Assembly: GCA_027485165.1 (NCBI GenBank)
Contig: JAIXRN010000036.1
Span: 78,106 to 142,105, forward strand
Direction: 5' to 3'
Source: Rubrivivax sp.
Lineage (GTDB): Bacteria > Pseudomonadota > Gammaproteobacteria > Burkholderiales > Burkholderiaceae_C
Length of the DNA stretch: 64,000 nt
Positions 1-7,931 of the stretch are shown one piece after another. The translations under genes and the position numbers were made by a program. Position 1 is the first letter of the stretch; each line of letters starts with the position of its first letter. The notes under the pieces are model-generated. The model was not told the origin of the DNA. It worked only from the letters and a program-made list of their open reading frames with translations, and ran no database searches.

Positions 1-547
1 CTGCGGGCTGTGCCAGCAAGGCGGCCCAATCCAGGTCAGCCTGGCCCGCGGCAGCGCCAGCCGCCACCACCTGCCGCAGCCCGGGGCAGGCGGCGCGCGC
101 CTGCAGCAGCGCGGCCATGGCGGTTTCGTCGGCGATCGCCAGCACGGCAGCGCCGTCCTGCAGCCGGAAAGCCAGCGCTTCGGGGCCGAACAGCATCGAC
201 AACGGCATCGTCACCGCGCCCAGCAGCTGCAGGGCAATGTGGGCCACCGCGGCTTCGGGCCGCTGTGCCAGCACCACCGCCACCACGTCACCCTGCCGCA
301 CGCCCAGGCGCTGTAGGGCTGCCGCCAGCCGCGTGGCCTGGGCCTGCAGCTGGCCGTAGCTGAGGGTTCCGCTGCGCCCGTCTTCAGCCTGCCAAGCCAC
401 GGCCACGCGGCGCGCGCTGGCGGGGTCGGCAGCCCAGCGCGTGCAGCAGGCCTGGCCGATGTTGAAGTGCGCCGGCACCTGCCAGCGGAAGCTGCTGTGC
501 AGCAGGGCATGGGCGTCTAGGTGGCGGCGAACGGGCGGGCGTGGCAT
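1..547 (-). CDS. AMP-dependent acyl-CoA synthetase, N-terminal part (runs off the window)
   Basis: About 182 N-terminal residues are visible; the gene continues beyond base 1. The protein starts MPRPPVRRHLDA and contains FRWQVPAHFNIG, then GTLSYGQLQAQ and a segment reading GVRQGDVVAVVLAQRPEAA, the usual early core of ANL-superfamily adenylating enzymes, which turn a carboxylic acid plus ATP and CoA into an acyl-CoA. The ATP-binding P-loop and the C-terminal lid lie outside the window, so substrate class (medium-chain fatty acid, aromatic acid or acetate-like) cannot be read. I chose the ATG at 547 because similar proteins start just before the FRWQVP block; no strong Shine-Dalgarno is seen. 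It is divergent from the HD-GYP gene. The family call is firm, the substrate unknown. Confidence 0.8.
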   Translation of the reverse strand, partial: MPRPPVRRHLDAHALLHSSFRWQVPAHFNIGQACCTRWAADPASARRVAVAWQAEDGRSGTLSYGQLQAQATRLAAALQRLGVRQGDVVAVVLAQRPEAAVAHIALQLLGAVTMPLSMLFGPEALAFRLQDGAAVLAIADETAMAALLQARAACPGLRQVVAAGAAAGQADLDWAALLAQPA

Positions 548-823
548 GGGCAGGGAGGCAGGCAGGTGCGAGTCAAGGAAGGCAGGCAAAGCCGGCAGAA
601 GGCGGCGGCCGCTGAAGCTTAAGCCGCGGCCGCAGCCGCGGGAACTTGAGCCCGAAATGCGCGGGCATTGACTGGCCATTTCGGCGCATCGCCAGCGGGC
701 CTGCCCAGCCGCCCGCACGGTCAAGTTCGCGGGCACGACGCCGAAGAACACAGCAGCGGCGGCGGCTCCGTGCCACCGCCTCAGAACTCCCTTCCGAATC
801 AGGCACCGCAACCGGTTTCCAAC

Positions 824-1942
824 ATGCAACTCGCCGCACTGGCCACCGTCAAGAACCGCATCCTGCTGGGCAGCCCCCTGCCCTTCAATGTGCGCGATGC
901 CGACCGCACCCTGCTGCTGGCACGCGGCCACAAGCTGCAGTCGCAAGCCCAGCTGGACGCCCTGCTGCAACGCGGCTGCATCGTCGACCTGGCCGAGCTG
1001 ACCAACCGGCGCGAAGATGTGCTGAAGGCCCCGCGTGAACAACTGGGCCAGCTGTGGGCCGAGAGCGTCAACAACATCGCGCAGGCCATGCGCAACAGCA
1101 GCCGCACCGGCTTCAAGCAGGCGCTGAACGACGCCAGCGAACCCGTGCTGGCCCTGATCGAACGCGACCCTGACCTGGCCATCTTCCAGGTGCTGCGCCA
1201 GGGCAGCAGCGCCGACCAGCAGTACGGCACGCGCCGTTCGCTGCACTGCGCCATCACCAGCCAGCTGGTGGCGCACCGGCTGGGCTGGGCGCCGGAAGAA
1301 AGCGAGCGCGCCTTCAAGGTGGCGCTGACGATGAACATCTCGATGCTGGAACTGCAGGGCCAGCTGGCGCGCCAGAACACCCCGCCCACGCCCGAGCAGC
1401 GCCAGGCCCTGCAGACGCACCCGATGCGCAGCGTGCAGATGCTGGAACTGGCCGGCGTGAACGACAACGACTGGCTGCAGGCCGTGATGCAGCACCACGA
1501 ACACGAAGACGGCAGCGGATACCCCAGTGGCCGCAGCGACGTCAGCGACCTGGCGTCACTGGCGCGGCGCGCCGACGTCTACACCGCCAAGCTGGCGTCG
1601 CGTTCGCACCGCGACGCGGTCGCGGCCGACATAGCCGGCCGCCAGATCTTCATGCAGGACCCGGGCCACCCGATGACGGCCGCGCTGGTGAAGGAATTCG
1701 GCATCTACCCGCCGGGCTGCCATGTGCGGCTGGTGTCGGGCGAACTGGCCATCGTGGTGGCACGCGGCAGCAGCATCACCACGCCGATCGTGGCCTGCCT
1801 GAGCAACGCACGCGGCGCCCCGCTGCCCGCCCCCGTGCGGCGCGACACCGCCAACAAGGCCTATGCGGTGGAAGCCGTGGTGGGCGAACGCAGCGTGACG
1901 GTGCGGCCGACGCTGGAACAGCTGTTGGCGCTGCCAGCCTGA
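824..1942 (+). CDS. Degenerate HD-GYP domain protein
   Basis: The protein has 372 residues from the ATG at 824; the frame is open back to 668, but the extra 52 residues are low-complexity and look untranslated. The N-terminus (ILLGSPLPFNVRDAD) is a small domain often found before HD-GYP domains. The C-terminal half is HD-GYP-like, the family that hydrolyses cyclic di-GMP, and retains HHEHEDGSGYPSG (HHE at residues 224-226). However, the metal-binding HD dyad (normally LLHDIGK) is replaced by TMNISML, with Asn171-Ile172 where His-Asp should be, and the upstream conserved His also appears to be Arg. By family knowledge this predicts no phosphodiesterase activity and perhaps a binding or scaffolding role. 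It ends three bases from the convergent GNAT gene. Compare the intact HD-GYP protein at 47031-48305. Confidence 0.8.
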   Translation: MQLAALATVKNRILLGSPLPFNVRDADRTLLLARGHKLQSQAQLDALLQRGCIVDLAELTNRREDVLKAPREQLGQLWAESVNNIAQAMRNSSRTGFKQALNDASEPVLALIERDPDLAIFQVLRQGSSADQQYGTRRSLHCAITSQLVAHRLGWAPEESERAFKVALTMNISMLELQGQLARQNTPPTPEQRQALQTHPMRSVQMLELAGVNDNDWLQAVMQHHEHEDGSGYPSGRSDVSDLASLARRADVYTAKLASRSHRDAVAADIAGRQIFMQDPGHPMTAALVKEFGIYPPGCHVRLVSGELAIVVARGSSITTPIVACLSNARGAPLPAPVRRDTANKAYAVEAVVGERSVTVRPTLEQLLALPA

Positions 1943-1945
1943 ACG

Positions 1946-2440
1946 TCAGCGTGCGAACGTGGCCAGCGCTGGCCCGGTGACGCGGCAGATGCGCCAGTCG
2001 GGCATCACCGTGGCACCCATCTTTTCGTAGAAGCGGATCGCGTTCTCGTTCCAGTCGAGCACGCTCCATTCAAAGCGGCCGCACCCGCGCGCCACCGCCA
2101 GCGCGCCCAGGTGGCGCAGCAGGGCCTTGCCCAGGCCTGCGCCGCGGTGCGCGGGTTGCACGTACAGGTCTTCCAGGTACAGCCCGGGCTGGCCCAGGAA
2201 GGTGCTGAAGTTGGTGAAGAACAGGGCAAAGGCCACGACCTGGCCCTCGACTTCAGCCACCACGGCTTCGGCTGCCGGCCGCGGCCCGAAGAGATGCGGT
2301 GCCAGCGTTTCGGGCGTCACCACCACCAGGTGCAGCAGCTCTTCAAAGGCCGCCAGTTCGCGGATCAGCCCCACGATGGCTGGCACATCGGCCGGGCGCG
2401 CGGGGCGCAACGTGGCTGCGGGCACGGCATCGGTGGGCAT
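1946..2440 (-). CDS. GNAT acetyltransferase, diamine/spermidine acetyltransferase-like
   Basis: The protein has 164 residues, the normal length for a single GNAT domain that moves acetyl from acetyl-CoA to an amine. The acetyl-CoA pyrophosphate loop is RGAGLGKA (residues 99-106), preceded by GLYLEDLYVQPAHRG. The segments FFTNFSTFLGQPG and FEWSVLDWNENAIRFY match the SSAT/diamine acetyltransferase subgroup well, so a polyamine or other small amine is the likely substrate; this is family inference. It lies 8 bases downstream of the secreted protease gene on the same strand and may be co-transcribed with it, although no functional link is obvious. The ATG at 2440 is preceded by a weak GAGAA-type ribosome site. 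Confidence 0.85.
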   Translation of the reverse strand: MPTDAVPAATLRPARPADVPAIVGLIRELAAFEELLHLVVVTPETLAPHLFGPRPAAEAVVAEVEGQVVAFALFFTNFSTFLGQPGLYLEDLYVQPAHRGAGLGKALLRHLGALAVARGCGRFEWSVLDWNENAIRFYEKMGATVMPDWRICRVTGPALATFAR

Positions 2441-2448
2441 GGGGTTTC

Positions 2449-4539
2449 TCAGGTCTTGCCTTGCGCAGCGCAGCGCGACCGGCGCCGAGCCCAGACCAGC
2501 AAGCCCAGGCCGGCGGCCATCAGGGCCCAGCTTTCGGGCTCGGGCACCGCCGTCAAGGACAGCGAAACACCGCTGGCGCCGTAGATCAAGCTGGCGGTGT
2601 AGCCCGACACCAGACCGTTGAAGCTGAGGCCGGCGAACTGACCGCTGTAGCCGCTGGCGCCGATCAAACCGTAGACCGCGCCTTCGCTGAAAGAAAACCC
2701 GTCCAGGAAGCTGACGGTGAGCGTGCCGTCCAGCAGGGCACTGCCAGCCACGTCCAGCAGCCAGCCTGCGCCCACGCTCACGCCGGCTCCCAGGCCCAGG
2801 TCCAGACCACCGGCAGACGCCAGGCCCAGCCGGCCTGCAATCTGCACCGGGCCCGCGAAGCGCGTGACCAGCGTACCGGCCAGCACGTCGACATCGCCCT
2901 GCCCCAGCGCCTGGCCTGCGGCTGCCACCAGTGCGCCGCCCTGCACCGTGACGCCACCGCTGAAGCTGTTCTGCCCGCTGAGGGTGAGCGTGCCGGCGCC
3001 CGCCTTCACCAGGCTGCCGGCATAGACCCGGGTCTCGCGCGCGCCCTGGCGCGCCATGCCGACCGTGAACTCGGTCAGGTCTTCCGGCGTGGCGCCGGCG
3101 GGCAGGCCCTGGGTCCAGCCCTTGTCGATCTTCGTCTGCTCCCAGACCACGGCCTCGGCCTGGTCTTCGGCCCGGCGCGCACGGATGGCGACATCGGAAA
3201 TGTTGTTCGACCAGGTGTCGTTCTGGCCCTGCGTGTTGACCGTGAAGCGGCCCGTGAACTGGCCTGGCCCGTCCATCGCCTGGCGCAGGCTGACGGTGCC
3301 CCAGCCGTTGCGTTCGTCAGGCACCTGCACGATGCGGCCGGCATCGGGGTTGGGCACGGCAGCACCGGCGGCGTTGTTCACGGTGGCGTTCTGCACACCG
3401 GTGGTCTTCAACACCTCCAGCACCTGTTCGTTGTTCATGTAGGCAAAGCGCTCCATCAGCACGGCCAGCGCGCCGGCAGCATGAGGCTGGGCCATCGATG
3501 TACCTGAAAGCGATGCATAGCCCGCCGTTGGTGTGCCCCCCGGGGCGGTGACGCTGCTGCCATTGATGGCATTGCCCGGCGCGGTCATGCAGCTCCACTT
3601 GGCCAGGCCGCAGCGGTTGTAGAGCTGGGTGCCGGGTACGTTGATCGAGCCGTCGGCGTTCAGTGTCTGCCCCGTGGTGCTGACGGCCGACAGGGCGAGC
3701 CAGTTCTTTTCTAGGCGGGGGTCGAAGTAGGGCGCGGCGGCGCGGGCGCTGGGGTTGGCATAGCCGGTGTTGCCGGCGCTCATGGTGATGATCGTCCCGC
3801 TGGCGGCCGCTTCCATCGCGCCCTGGAACCAGGTGGACGTGCCGGTGGTGCCCGACAGATAGCCCCAGGCGCCCATCAGCCCAATGCGGCCGGTCAGGCC
3901 CGTACCTGTGGTGGGAAACAGGGTCTGGTACTGCTCGGTGTTGGGCTGGCTGCCGAAGCTGGTGCCGATCAGACGCACCCCGGTGGCGTTGACGGCGCGG
4001 TAGACATTGGCCACATAGGCGTTGTCGAGCAGCTGGCCCGGCGTGGCAGTGGCTGGCGGCAGGCCAAACAGCACGCCGTCGGTCTTCGCGGTATTGCCCA
4101 CCGTGACGCGGGCGTTGAAGGCCACGCCGTGGAAGTTGCTGGCGCCGCCAAGGCTGCCGTCGCGGCTGGCCGCGATGGTGCCGCTGACATGGGTGCCATG
4201 GTTGTCGTTGAAGGCCGGGTTGTAGGCCCCGGCGATGCCGTTGACGGTGACGCCCTGGTACCGCGCCGGGTCCAGCTGCGGGTGGCCGCTGAAGTAGCCC
4301 GAATCGACCATACCCACACTGATGCCGGCGCCGCTGAAGCCGCGGGCATAGGCGAATTCGGCACCGATGGCGCGCAGCCCCCAATCGCGCAGGAATTCAG
4401 GCGTGCGCCAGCTGGCGGGGTCCCCCAGGGTGCCCGGGTCGCCGGGGTAGGTGTCGATGGCCCAGGCCGGGCTGACGGCCGCAAAGCCTAACGACAGGGC
4501 CAGGGCCAGGGCGGACTTGCTTGCAAGAGGGCAGTGCAT
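2449..4539 (-). CDS. Secreted S8 subtilisin-like serine protease with PEP-CTERM anchor
   Basis: The protein has 696 residues from the ATG at 4539, chosen over one 42 bases upstream because AAAGGAAA sits at good spacing. A Sec signal peptide (LALALSLGFAAVSPAWA) comes first. The peptidase S8 domain has the full triad: Asp79 in GMVDSGYF, His114 in NHGTHVSGT and Ser348 in SGTSMAQPHAAG. The middle carries an autotransporter-type passenger repeat (LTLSGQNSFSGGVTVQGGAL), but no beta-barrel follows. Instead the protein ends in a PEP-CTERM sorting signal: VPEPESWALMAAG, a hydrophobic helix, then RRRSR. By family knowledge this tail is cut by an exosortase and the protein is released or surface-displayed; no exosortase is in the window. 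Likely an extracellular protease, first gene of a pair with the GNAT gene. Confidence 0.9.
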   Translation of the reverse strand: MHCPLASKSALALALSLGFAAVSPAWAIDTYPGDPGTLGDPASWRTPEFLRDWGLRAIGAEFAYARGFSGAGISVGMVDSGYFSGHPQLDPARYQGVTVNGIAGAYNPAFNDNHGTHVSGTIAASRDGSLGGASNFHGVAFNARVTVGNTAKTDGVLFGLPPATATPGQLLDNAYVANVYRAVNATGVRLIGTSFGSQPNTEQYQTLFPTTGTGLTGRIGLMGAWGYLSGTTGTSTWFQGAMEAAASGTIITMSAGNTGYANPSARAAAPYFDPRLEKNWLALSAVSTTGQTLNADGSINVPGTQLYNRCGLAKWSCMTAPGNAINGSSVTAPGGTPTAGYASLSGTSMAQPHAAGALAVLMERFAYMNNEQVLEVLKTTGVQNATVNNAAGAAVPNPDAGRIVQVPDERNGWGTVSLRQAMDGPGQFTGRFTVNTQGQNDTWSNNISDVAIRARRAEDQAEAVVWEQTKIDKGWTQGLPAGATPEDLTEFTVGMARQGARETRVYAGSLVKAGAGTLTLSGQNSFSGGVTVQGGALVAAAGQALGQGDVDVLAGTLVTRFAGPVQIAGRLGLASAGGLDLGLGAGVSVGAGWLLDVAGSALLDGTLTVSFLDGFSFSEGAVYGLIGASGYSGQFAGLSFNGLVSGYTASLIYGASGVSLSLTAVPEPESWALMAAGLGLLVWARRRSRCAAQGKT

Positions 4540-4743
4540 GCGCGGTTTCCTTTGCCGGTGCGGCAGGGGTGAGGGAGGCAAAGCGCGCGCAGCGAAGCAG
4601 AACAGCGGGCGTGATGCATTTCACGCAATGGCTGGCGAAAAGTAAAGCGCTAGGCACGACCACTGGCGCGCAACAGACAAACGCAAGGGCCCGAGCCGGG
4701 CCCAGCCAGGCCACACCAGCGAAGGTTTCGCCGCCGGAAAAGG

Positions 4744-4777
4744 CAACGGGTCAGCCCCTTGCGAGACTGACCCGTTG
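4744..4777 (-). terminator. Intrinsic terminator of tRNA-Arg
   Basis: A perfect 11-bp inverted repeat (CAACGGGTCAG at 4744-4754, CTGACCCGTTG at 4767-4777) with a 12-base loop begins eight bases beyond the CCA end of the tRNA. Read on the minus strand, it is followed by a short TTTT run, as expected of a factor-independent terminator. It also faces the protease gene, which starts at 4539. Confidence 0.8.
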
Positions 4778-4784
4778 GTGTGGT

Positions 4785-4861
4785 TGGTGCGGCTGGCAGG
4801 AATCGAACCCACGACCCCTTGGTTCGTAGCCAAGTACTCTATCCAGCTGAGCTACAGCCGC
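4785..4861 (-). tRNA. tRNA-Arg, anticodon ACG
   Basis: On the minus strand the 77-base cloverleaf has acceptor arms GCGGCTG (4861-4855) and CAGCCGC (4795-4789), discriminator A, and an encoded CCA at 4787-4785. The D arm is AGCTCAGCTGGATAGAG. The anticodon stem CTTGG/CCAAG holds the loop CTACGAA, giving anticodon ACG (Arg, read as ICG after deamination). The T arm contains GGTTCGAATCC. A -10 box lies upstream and a strong hairpin downstream, so it is transcribed as a single tRNA unit. Confidence 0.97.
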
Positions 4862-4874
4862 AACGTAGCCTCGC

Positions 4875-4880
4875 AGTATA
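4875..4880 (-). promoter_or_regulatory. -10 box of the tRNA-Arg promoter
   Basis: TATACT on the minus strand lies 13 bases upstream of the mature tRNA 5' end, in the 60-base gap after the molybdenum hydroxylase large-subunit gene. No convincing -35 box is seen at 17 bases. Confidence 0.5.
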
Positions 4881-4921
4881 GCAGTCCTTTTTCTGACCGC
4901 TGGGCCAAGCCAGGCGCAGCT

Positions 4922-7336
4922 TCAGATGCGCCCCAGGGCGCGCAGGATCTTCTCCGGCGTGATGGGCTGCGAAGCCACCCGCGCGCCAAAAGGCGCCAAC
5001 GCGTCGTTGATGGCGTTCATCACCGCGCCAGGCGCGCCCGCAGTGCCGGCTTCGCCCGCGCCCTTCGCCCCCAGTTCGCTGCTGCGCGTGGGGCTTTGCA
5101 CATGGCCGATGACGATGTCGGGCATCTCGGCGGCCATGGGCACCAGGTAGTCGGCCATGTTGCCGTTGCGCAGCGTGCCGTCGGTGTCGTAGAGGCATTC
5201 TTCAAACAACGCGCCGCCGATGCCTTGCACGATGGCGCCGCGCATCTGCTCGTCCACCAGCATGGGGTTGATGACGCGGCCGCAGTCTTCCACCGCCCAG
5301 TGCTTCAGCAGCTTCACAAAGCCCGTATCGACGTCCACTTCGACATGGCTGACCTGCACGCCGTTGGTGAAGATGAAGGGGTAGTCGCGCTGCGCGTAGT
5401 GGCGCGTCACCATCAGTTCGGGCGTGAAGCTCTTGGGCAGGGTGTCGCTGCGGAAGTAGGCGATGCGGCCCAGCTCGGCCAGGTCCAGCAGCGGCGCGCC
5501 GGTCTGCAGGTCCACGACCGCGCCGCGCAGCACGCGCAGGCCCTGCACGTCGCGCTGCAGGATGGCCGCGGCCGTGGCCAGGATGTTGGCGCGCAGCACC
5601 TTGCCGGCCTGCAGCACGGCTTCGCCGCCGATGCCGGCACCGCGGCTGGCCCATGTGCCACCGCCGTAGGGTGTGGCGTCGGTGTCGCCTGTGACGACGC
5701 GCACGCGCGCGATGTCCACGCCCACGGCATCGGCCGCGATCTGCGCAAAGATGGCTTCGGCGCCCTGCCCCTGCTCGCCCACGCTGCTCATCACCGTCAG
5801 CGCACCGCTGGGTTCCAGGCGCAGCGTGGCGCCGTCCTGGCTGGCGATGCGCGCCCCGCCCACGCCGTAGAAGGCCGCGCTGGGGTTCGTCAGCTCGATG
5901 AGTGCAGCCACACCGATGCCGCGGTAGACGCCGCGCTGGCGCAGTGCCGCCTGTTCGGCGCGCAGCGCGTCGTAGTCGCACAGCCGACGCGCTTCGCGCA
6001 GGCAGGCTTCGTGCGACAGCACTTCCAGCTTGATGCCTGAAGCACCCGTGGCCGGGTAGGCGTCGTCGGGGATCACGTTCTGCTGGCGGAAGGCGATCGG
6101 GTCCAGGCCCAGCTTGGCGGCCACGCCATCCACCAGTGCTTCGGTCACGGCGCAGGCAATGGGGTGGCCCACGCCGCGGTACTGGCAGGTGGGCGTCTTG
6201 TTCTGGAACACCACCTTCAGCCTGGCGCGGTAGGCCTTGTGCTTGTACGGGCCGCCCGTGAGGTTCACGACCTGGTTGCCTTCGATGCCGCTGGTGCGCG
6301 GGAACATGCTGAAGGGGCCGATGCCGGTGAGGTCGTCGATCTCGAAGGCCAGGATCTCGCCTGCGCGGCTGGCCGCGATCTTCGCGTGGATGCGGTGTTC
6401 GCGCGCGTGGATGTCGCTGCTGAAGCTTTCGATGCGGTCGGCCACGAACTTCACCGGCCGCTTCAGCAGCATGGCCAACGCCACGGTGGCGAAGTCGTCG
6501 GGGTAGGCGTGCACCTTGATGCCGAAGCTGCCGCCCACGTCGCGGCACAGCACGCGCACCTGCTGTTCCTGCAGGCCGAACTGGCGGCAGTACAGGTCCT
6601 GCATCATGTGCGGGGCCTGGAAGGAATGGTGCACGGTCAGCTTCTGGTCGCCGGCGTTCCAGTCGGCGATCTGGCAGCGCGGTTCCAGCGTCACGCCGGT
6701 GTGCCGGCCGAAGACGTAGGTTTCCTCGAAGACCACGGCGTCATCGCGCGCAAACGCCTCGTCCACGCCACCGGTGTCCAGCTGGCGCTGGAAGCACAGG
6801 TTGTCGCCCAGTTCGGGGTGGATCAGCGGCGTGCCTGCCTCCAGTGCCATTTCGGTGTTCAGCACTGCGGGCAGCTCTTCCCACTGCACTTCCAGCAGGG
6901 CCAGCGCGTCTTCGGCGCGGGCCCGGCTTTCGGCCACCACGGCCACCACGGGTTCGCCTTGCCAGGTGGCGCGGTCGATGGCCAGCGGGTATTGCGGCGC
7001 ACTCTTGATACCCGCCAGGTGCGCCAACGTGGCCACCCAGGGCTTGCAGATCGTGGCGATCTCCGGGCCGGTGACGACGGCCACCACGCCCGGCAGCTGC
7101 TGCGCCGCCGTGCGGTCGATGTGCTGGATGCGCATGTGCGCCACCGGGCTGCGCCAGAAGGCCACGTGCACCATGCGCGGCAGTTCGATGTCGTCGATGA
7201 ACTGGCCGCGGCCTTCGGTCAGCCGGCGCGTGCCTTCGCGCGGGATGGCCACGCCGATGTGGCGCTGGTCTTCGGTCACCGCAGGCAGGTCGGCCCCCAG
7301 GTCGCGGTGGCTGGGCTTTTCCAGCGGGTGGTTCAT
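4922..7336 (-). CDS. Molybdenum hydroxylase, large (Mo-cofactor) subunit, xanthine dehydrogenase/CoxL family
   Basis: The protein has 804 residues and is the catalytic subunit of a molybdopterin enzyme that hydroxylates a ring or aldehyde carbon with oxygen from water. The aldehyde oxidase a/b hammerhead domain comes first (GQFIDDIELPRMVHVAF), then the Mo-cofactor domain. The catalytic Glu of the family is E762 in KGAGEAGTAG. The active-site loop reads QYRGVGHP (Arg387) and not the AYxCSFR loop of true CO dehydrogenase, so CO oxidation is unlikely. The start at 7336 is firm: AGGAGG stands eight bases upstream and the ATG overlaps the stop of the small subunit (ATGA). It is the last gene of the medium-small-large operon. 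The substrate is probably an N-heteroaromatic or purine-like compound, inferred from the neighbours. Confidence 0.92.
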   Translation of the reverse strand: MNHPLEKPSHRDLGADLPAVTEDQRHIGVAIPREGTRRLTEGRGQFIDDIELPRMVHVAFWRSPVAHMRIQHIDRTAAQQLPGVVAVVTGPEIATICKPWVATLAHLAGIKSAPQYPLAIDRATWQGEPVVAVVAESRARAEDALALLEVQWEELPAVLNTEMALEAGTPLIHPELGDNLCFQRQLDTGGVDEAFARDDAVVFEETYVFGRHTGVTLEPRCQIADWNAGDQKLTVHHSFQAPHMMQDLYCRQFGLQEQQVRVLCRDVGGSFGIKVHAYPDDFATVALAMLLKRPVKFVADRIESFSSDIHAREHRIHAKIAASRAGEILAFEIDDLTGIGPFSMFPRTSGIEGNQVVNLTGGPYKHKAYRARLKVVFQNKTPTCQYRGVGHPIACAVTEALVDGVAAKLGLDPIAFRQQNVIPDDAYPATGASGIKLEVLSHEACLREARRLCDYDALRAEQAALRQRGVYRGIGVAALIELTNPSAAFYGVGGARIASQDGATLRLEPSGALTVMSSVGEQGQGAEAIFAQIAADAVGVDIARVRVVTGDTDATPYGGGTWASRGAGIGGEAVLQAGKVLRANILATAAAILQRDVQGLRVLRGAVVDLQTGAPLLDLAELGRIAYFRSDTLPKSFTPELMVTRHYAQRDYPFIFTNGVQVSHVEVDVDTGFVKLLKHWAVEDCGRVINPMLVDEQMRGAIVQGIGGALFEECLYDTDGTLRNGNMADYLVPMAAEMPDIVIGHVQSPTRSSELGAKGAGEAGTAGAPGAVMNAINDALAPFGARVASQPITPEKILRALGRI

Positions 7337-7860
7337 GCGTCGGCCTCCTGCGTCGCCACGTCGAAGGAGCCGCCGCGTTGCCTGTCCAGCACCGCGCACA
7401 CCGCGTCGACGATGGCGTGGTAACCCGTGCAGCGGCAGTAGTTGCCACTCATCCAGGCGCGCACGGCTTCACGGTCGGCGTCGGGCCGGCGTTCCACCAG
7501 GTCCAGCGCCGCCATCAGCATGCCCGGCGTGCAGTAACCGCATTGCAGCGCGTTGTATTCGATGAAGGCGTCCTGCAACGCGCGCAGGCGCGGGCTGGGC
7601 GTGTCGGTCTCGACGGTTTCGATGCGGTGGCCATCGGCCTGTGCGGCCAGTACCAGGCAACCGCGCACGATCTGCCCGTCCACGCGCACCGTGCACGCAC
7701 CGCAGACGCCGTGTTCGCAGCCCAGGTGCGAACCCTTGAGCCCGCAATCTTCACGCAGGAAGTCGGACAGGTGCTTGCGGCATTCGACGTCGCGCACGAA
7801 GGTCTGGCCGTTGATGTCCACGCGCAGCCGGCGCGTGGGGTGGTCGATGGGGGTGGGCAT
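7333..7860 (-). CDS. Molybdenum hydroxylase, small [2Fe-2S] subunit
   Basis: The protein has 175 residues, typical of CoxS-type iron-sulfur subunits that pass electrons from the Mo centre to FAD. The plant-ferredoxin-like N-terminal cluster has C48, C53 and C56 (GCEHGVCGACTV) plus C68. The C-terminal helical domain holds the second cluster, with C107 and C110 (QCGYCTPG) and C142 and C144 (NYCRCTGY). All eight cysteines are present, so the electron path looks intact. I chose the ATG at 7860 because it directly precedes the ferredoxin fold (RLRVDINGQTF); the open frame continues upstream without supporting sequence. It sits between the FAD subunit (71-base gap) and the large subunit (4-base overlap). 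Confidence 0.93.
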   Translation of the reverse strand: MPTPIDHPTRRLRVDINGQTFVRDVECRKHLSDFLREDCGLKGSHLGCEHGVCGACTVRVDGQIVRGCLVLAAQADGHRIETVETDTPSPRLRALQDAFIEYNALQCGYCTPGMLMAALDLVERRPDADREAVRAWMSGNYCRCTGYHAIVDAVCAVLDRQRGGSFDVATQEADA

Positions 7861-7931
7861 GGTGGGGCTTCGAATGGCGGGGGTTTGAAGACGCTGCTCA
7901 GGCTGCGCTGAAGCGGCTGCTGGCGCAAGGG

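Noticed and set aside
605..633. Two GCGGCCGC palindromes flanking an AAGCTT site, possible cloning scar or regulatory element
   Set aside because: They are short self-complementary GC words expected in such DNA; nothing else around them looks artificial or regulatory.
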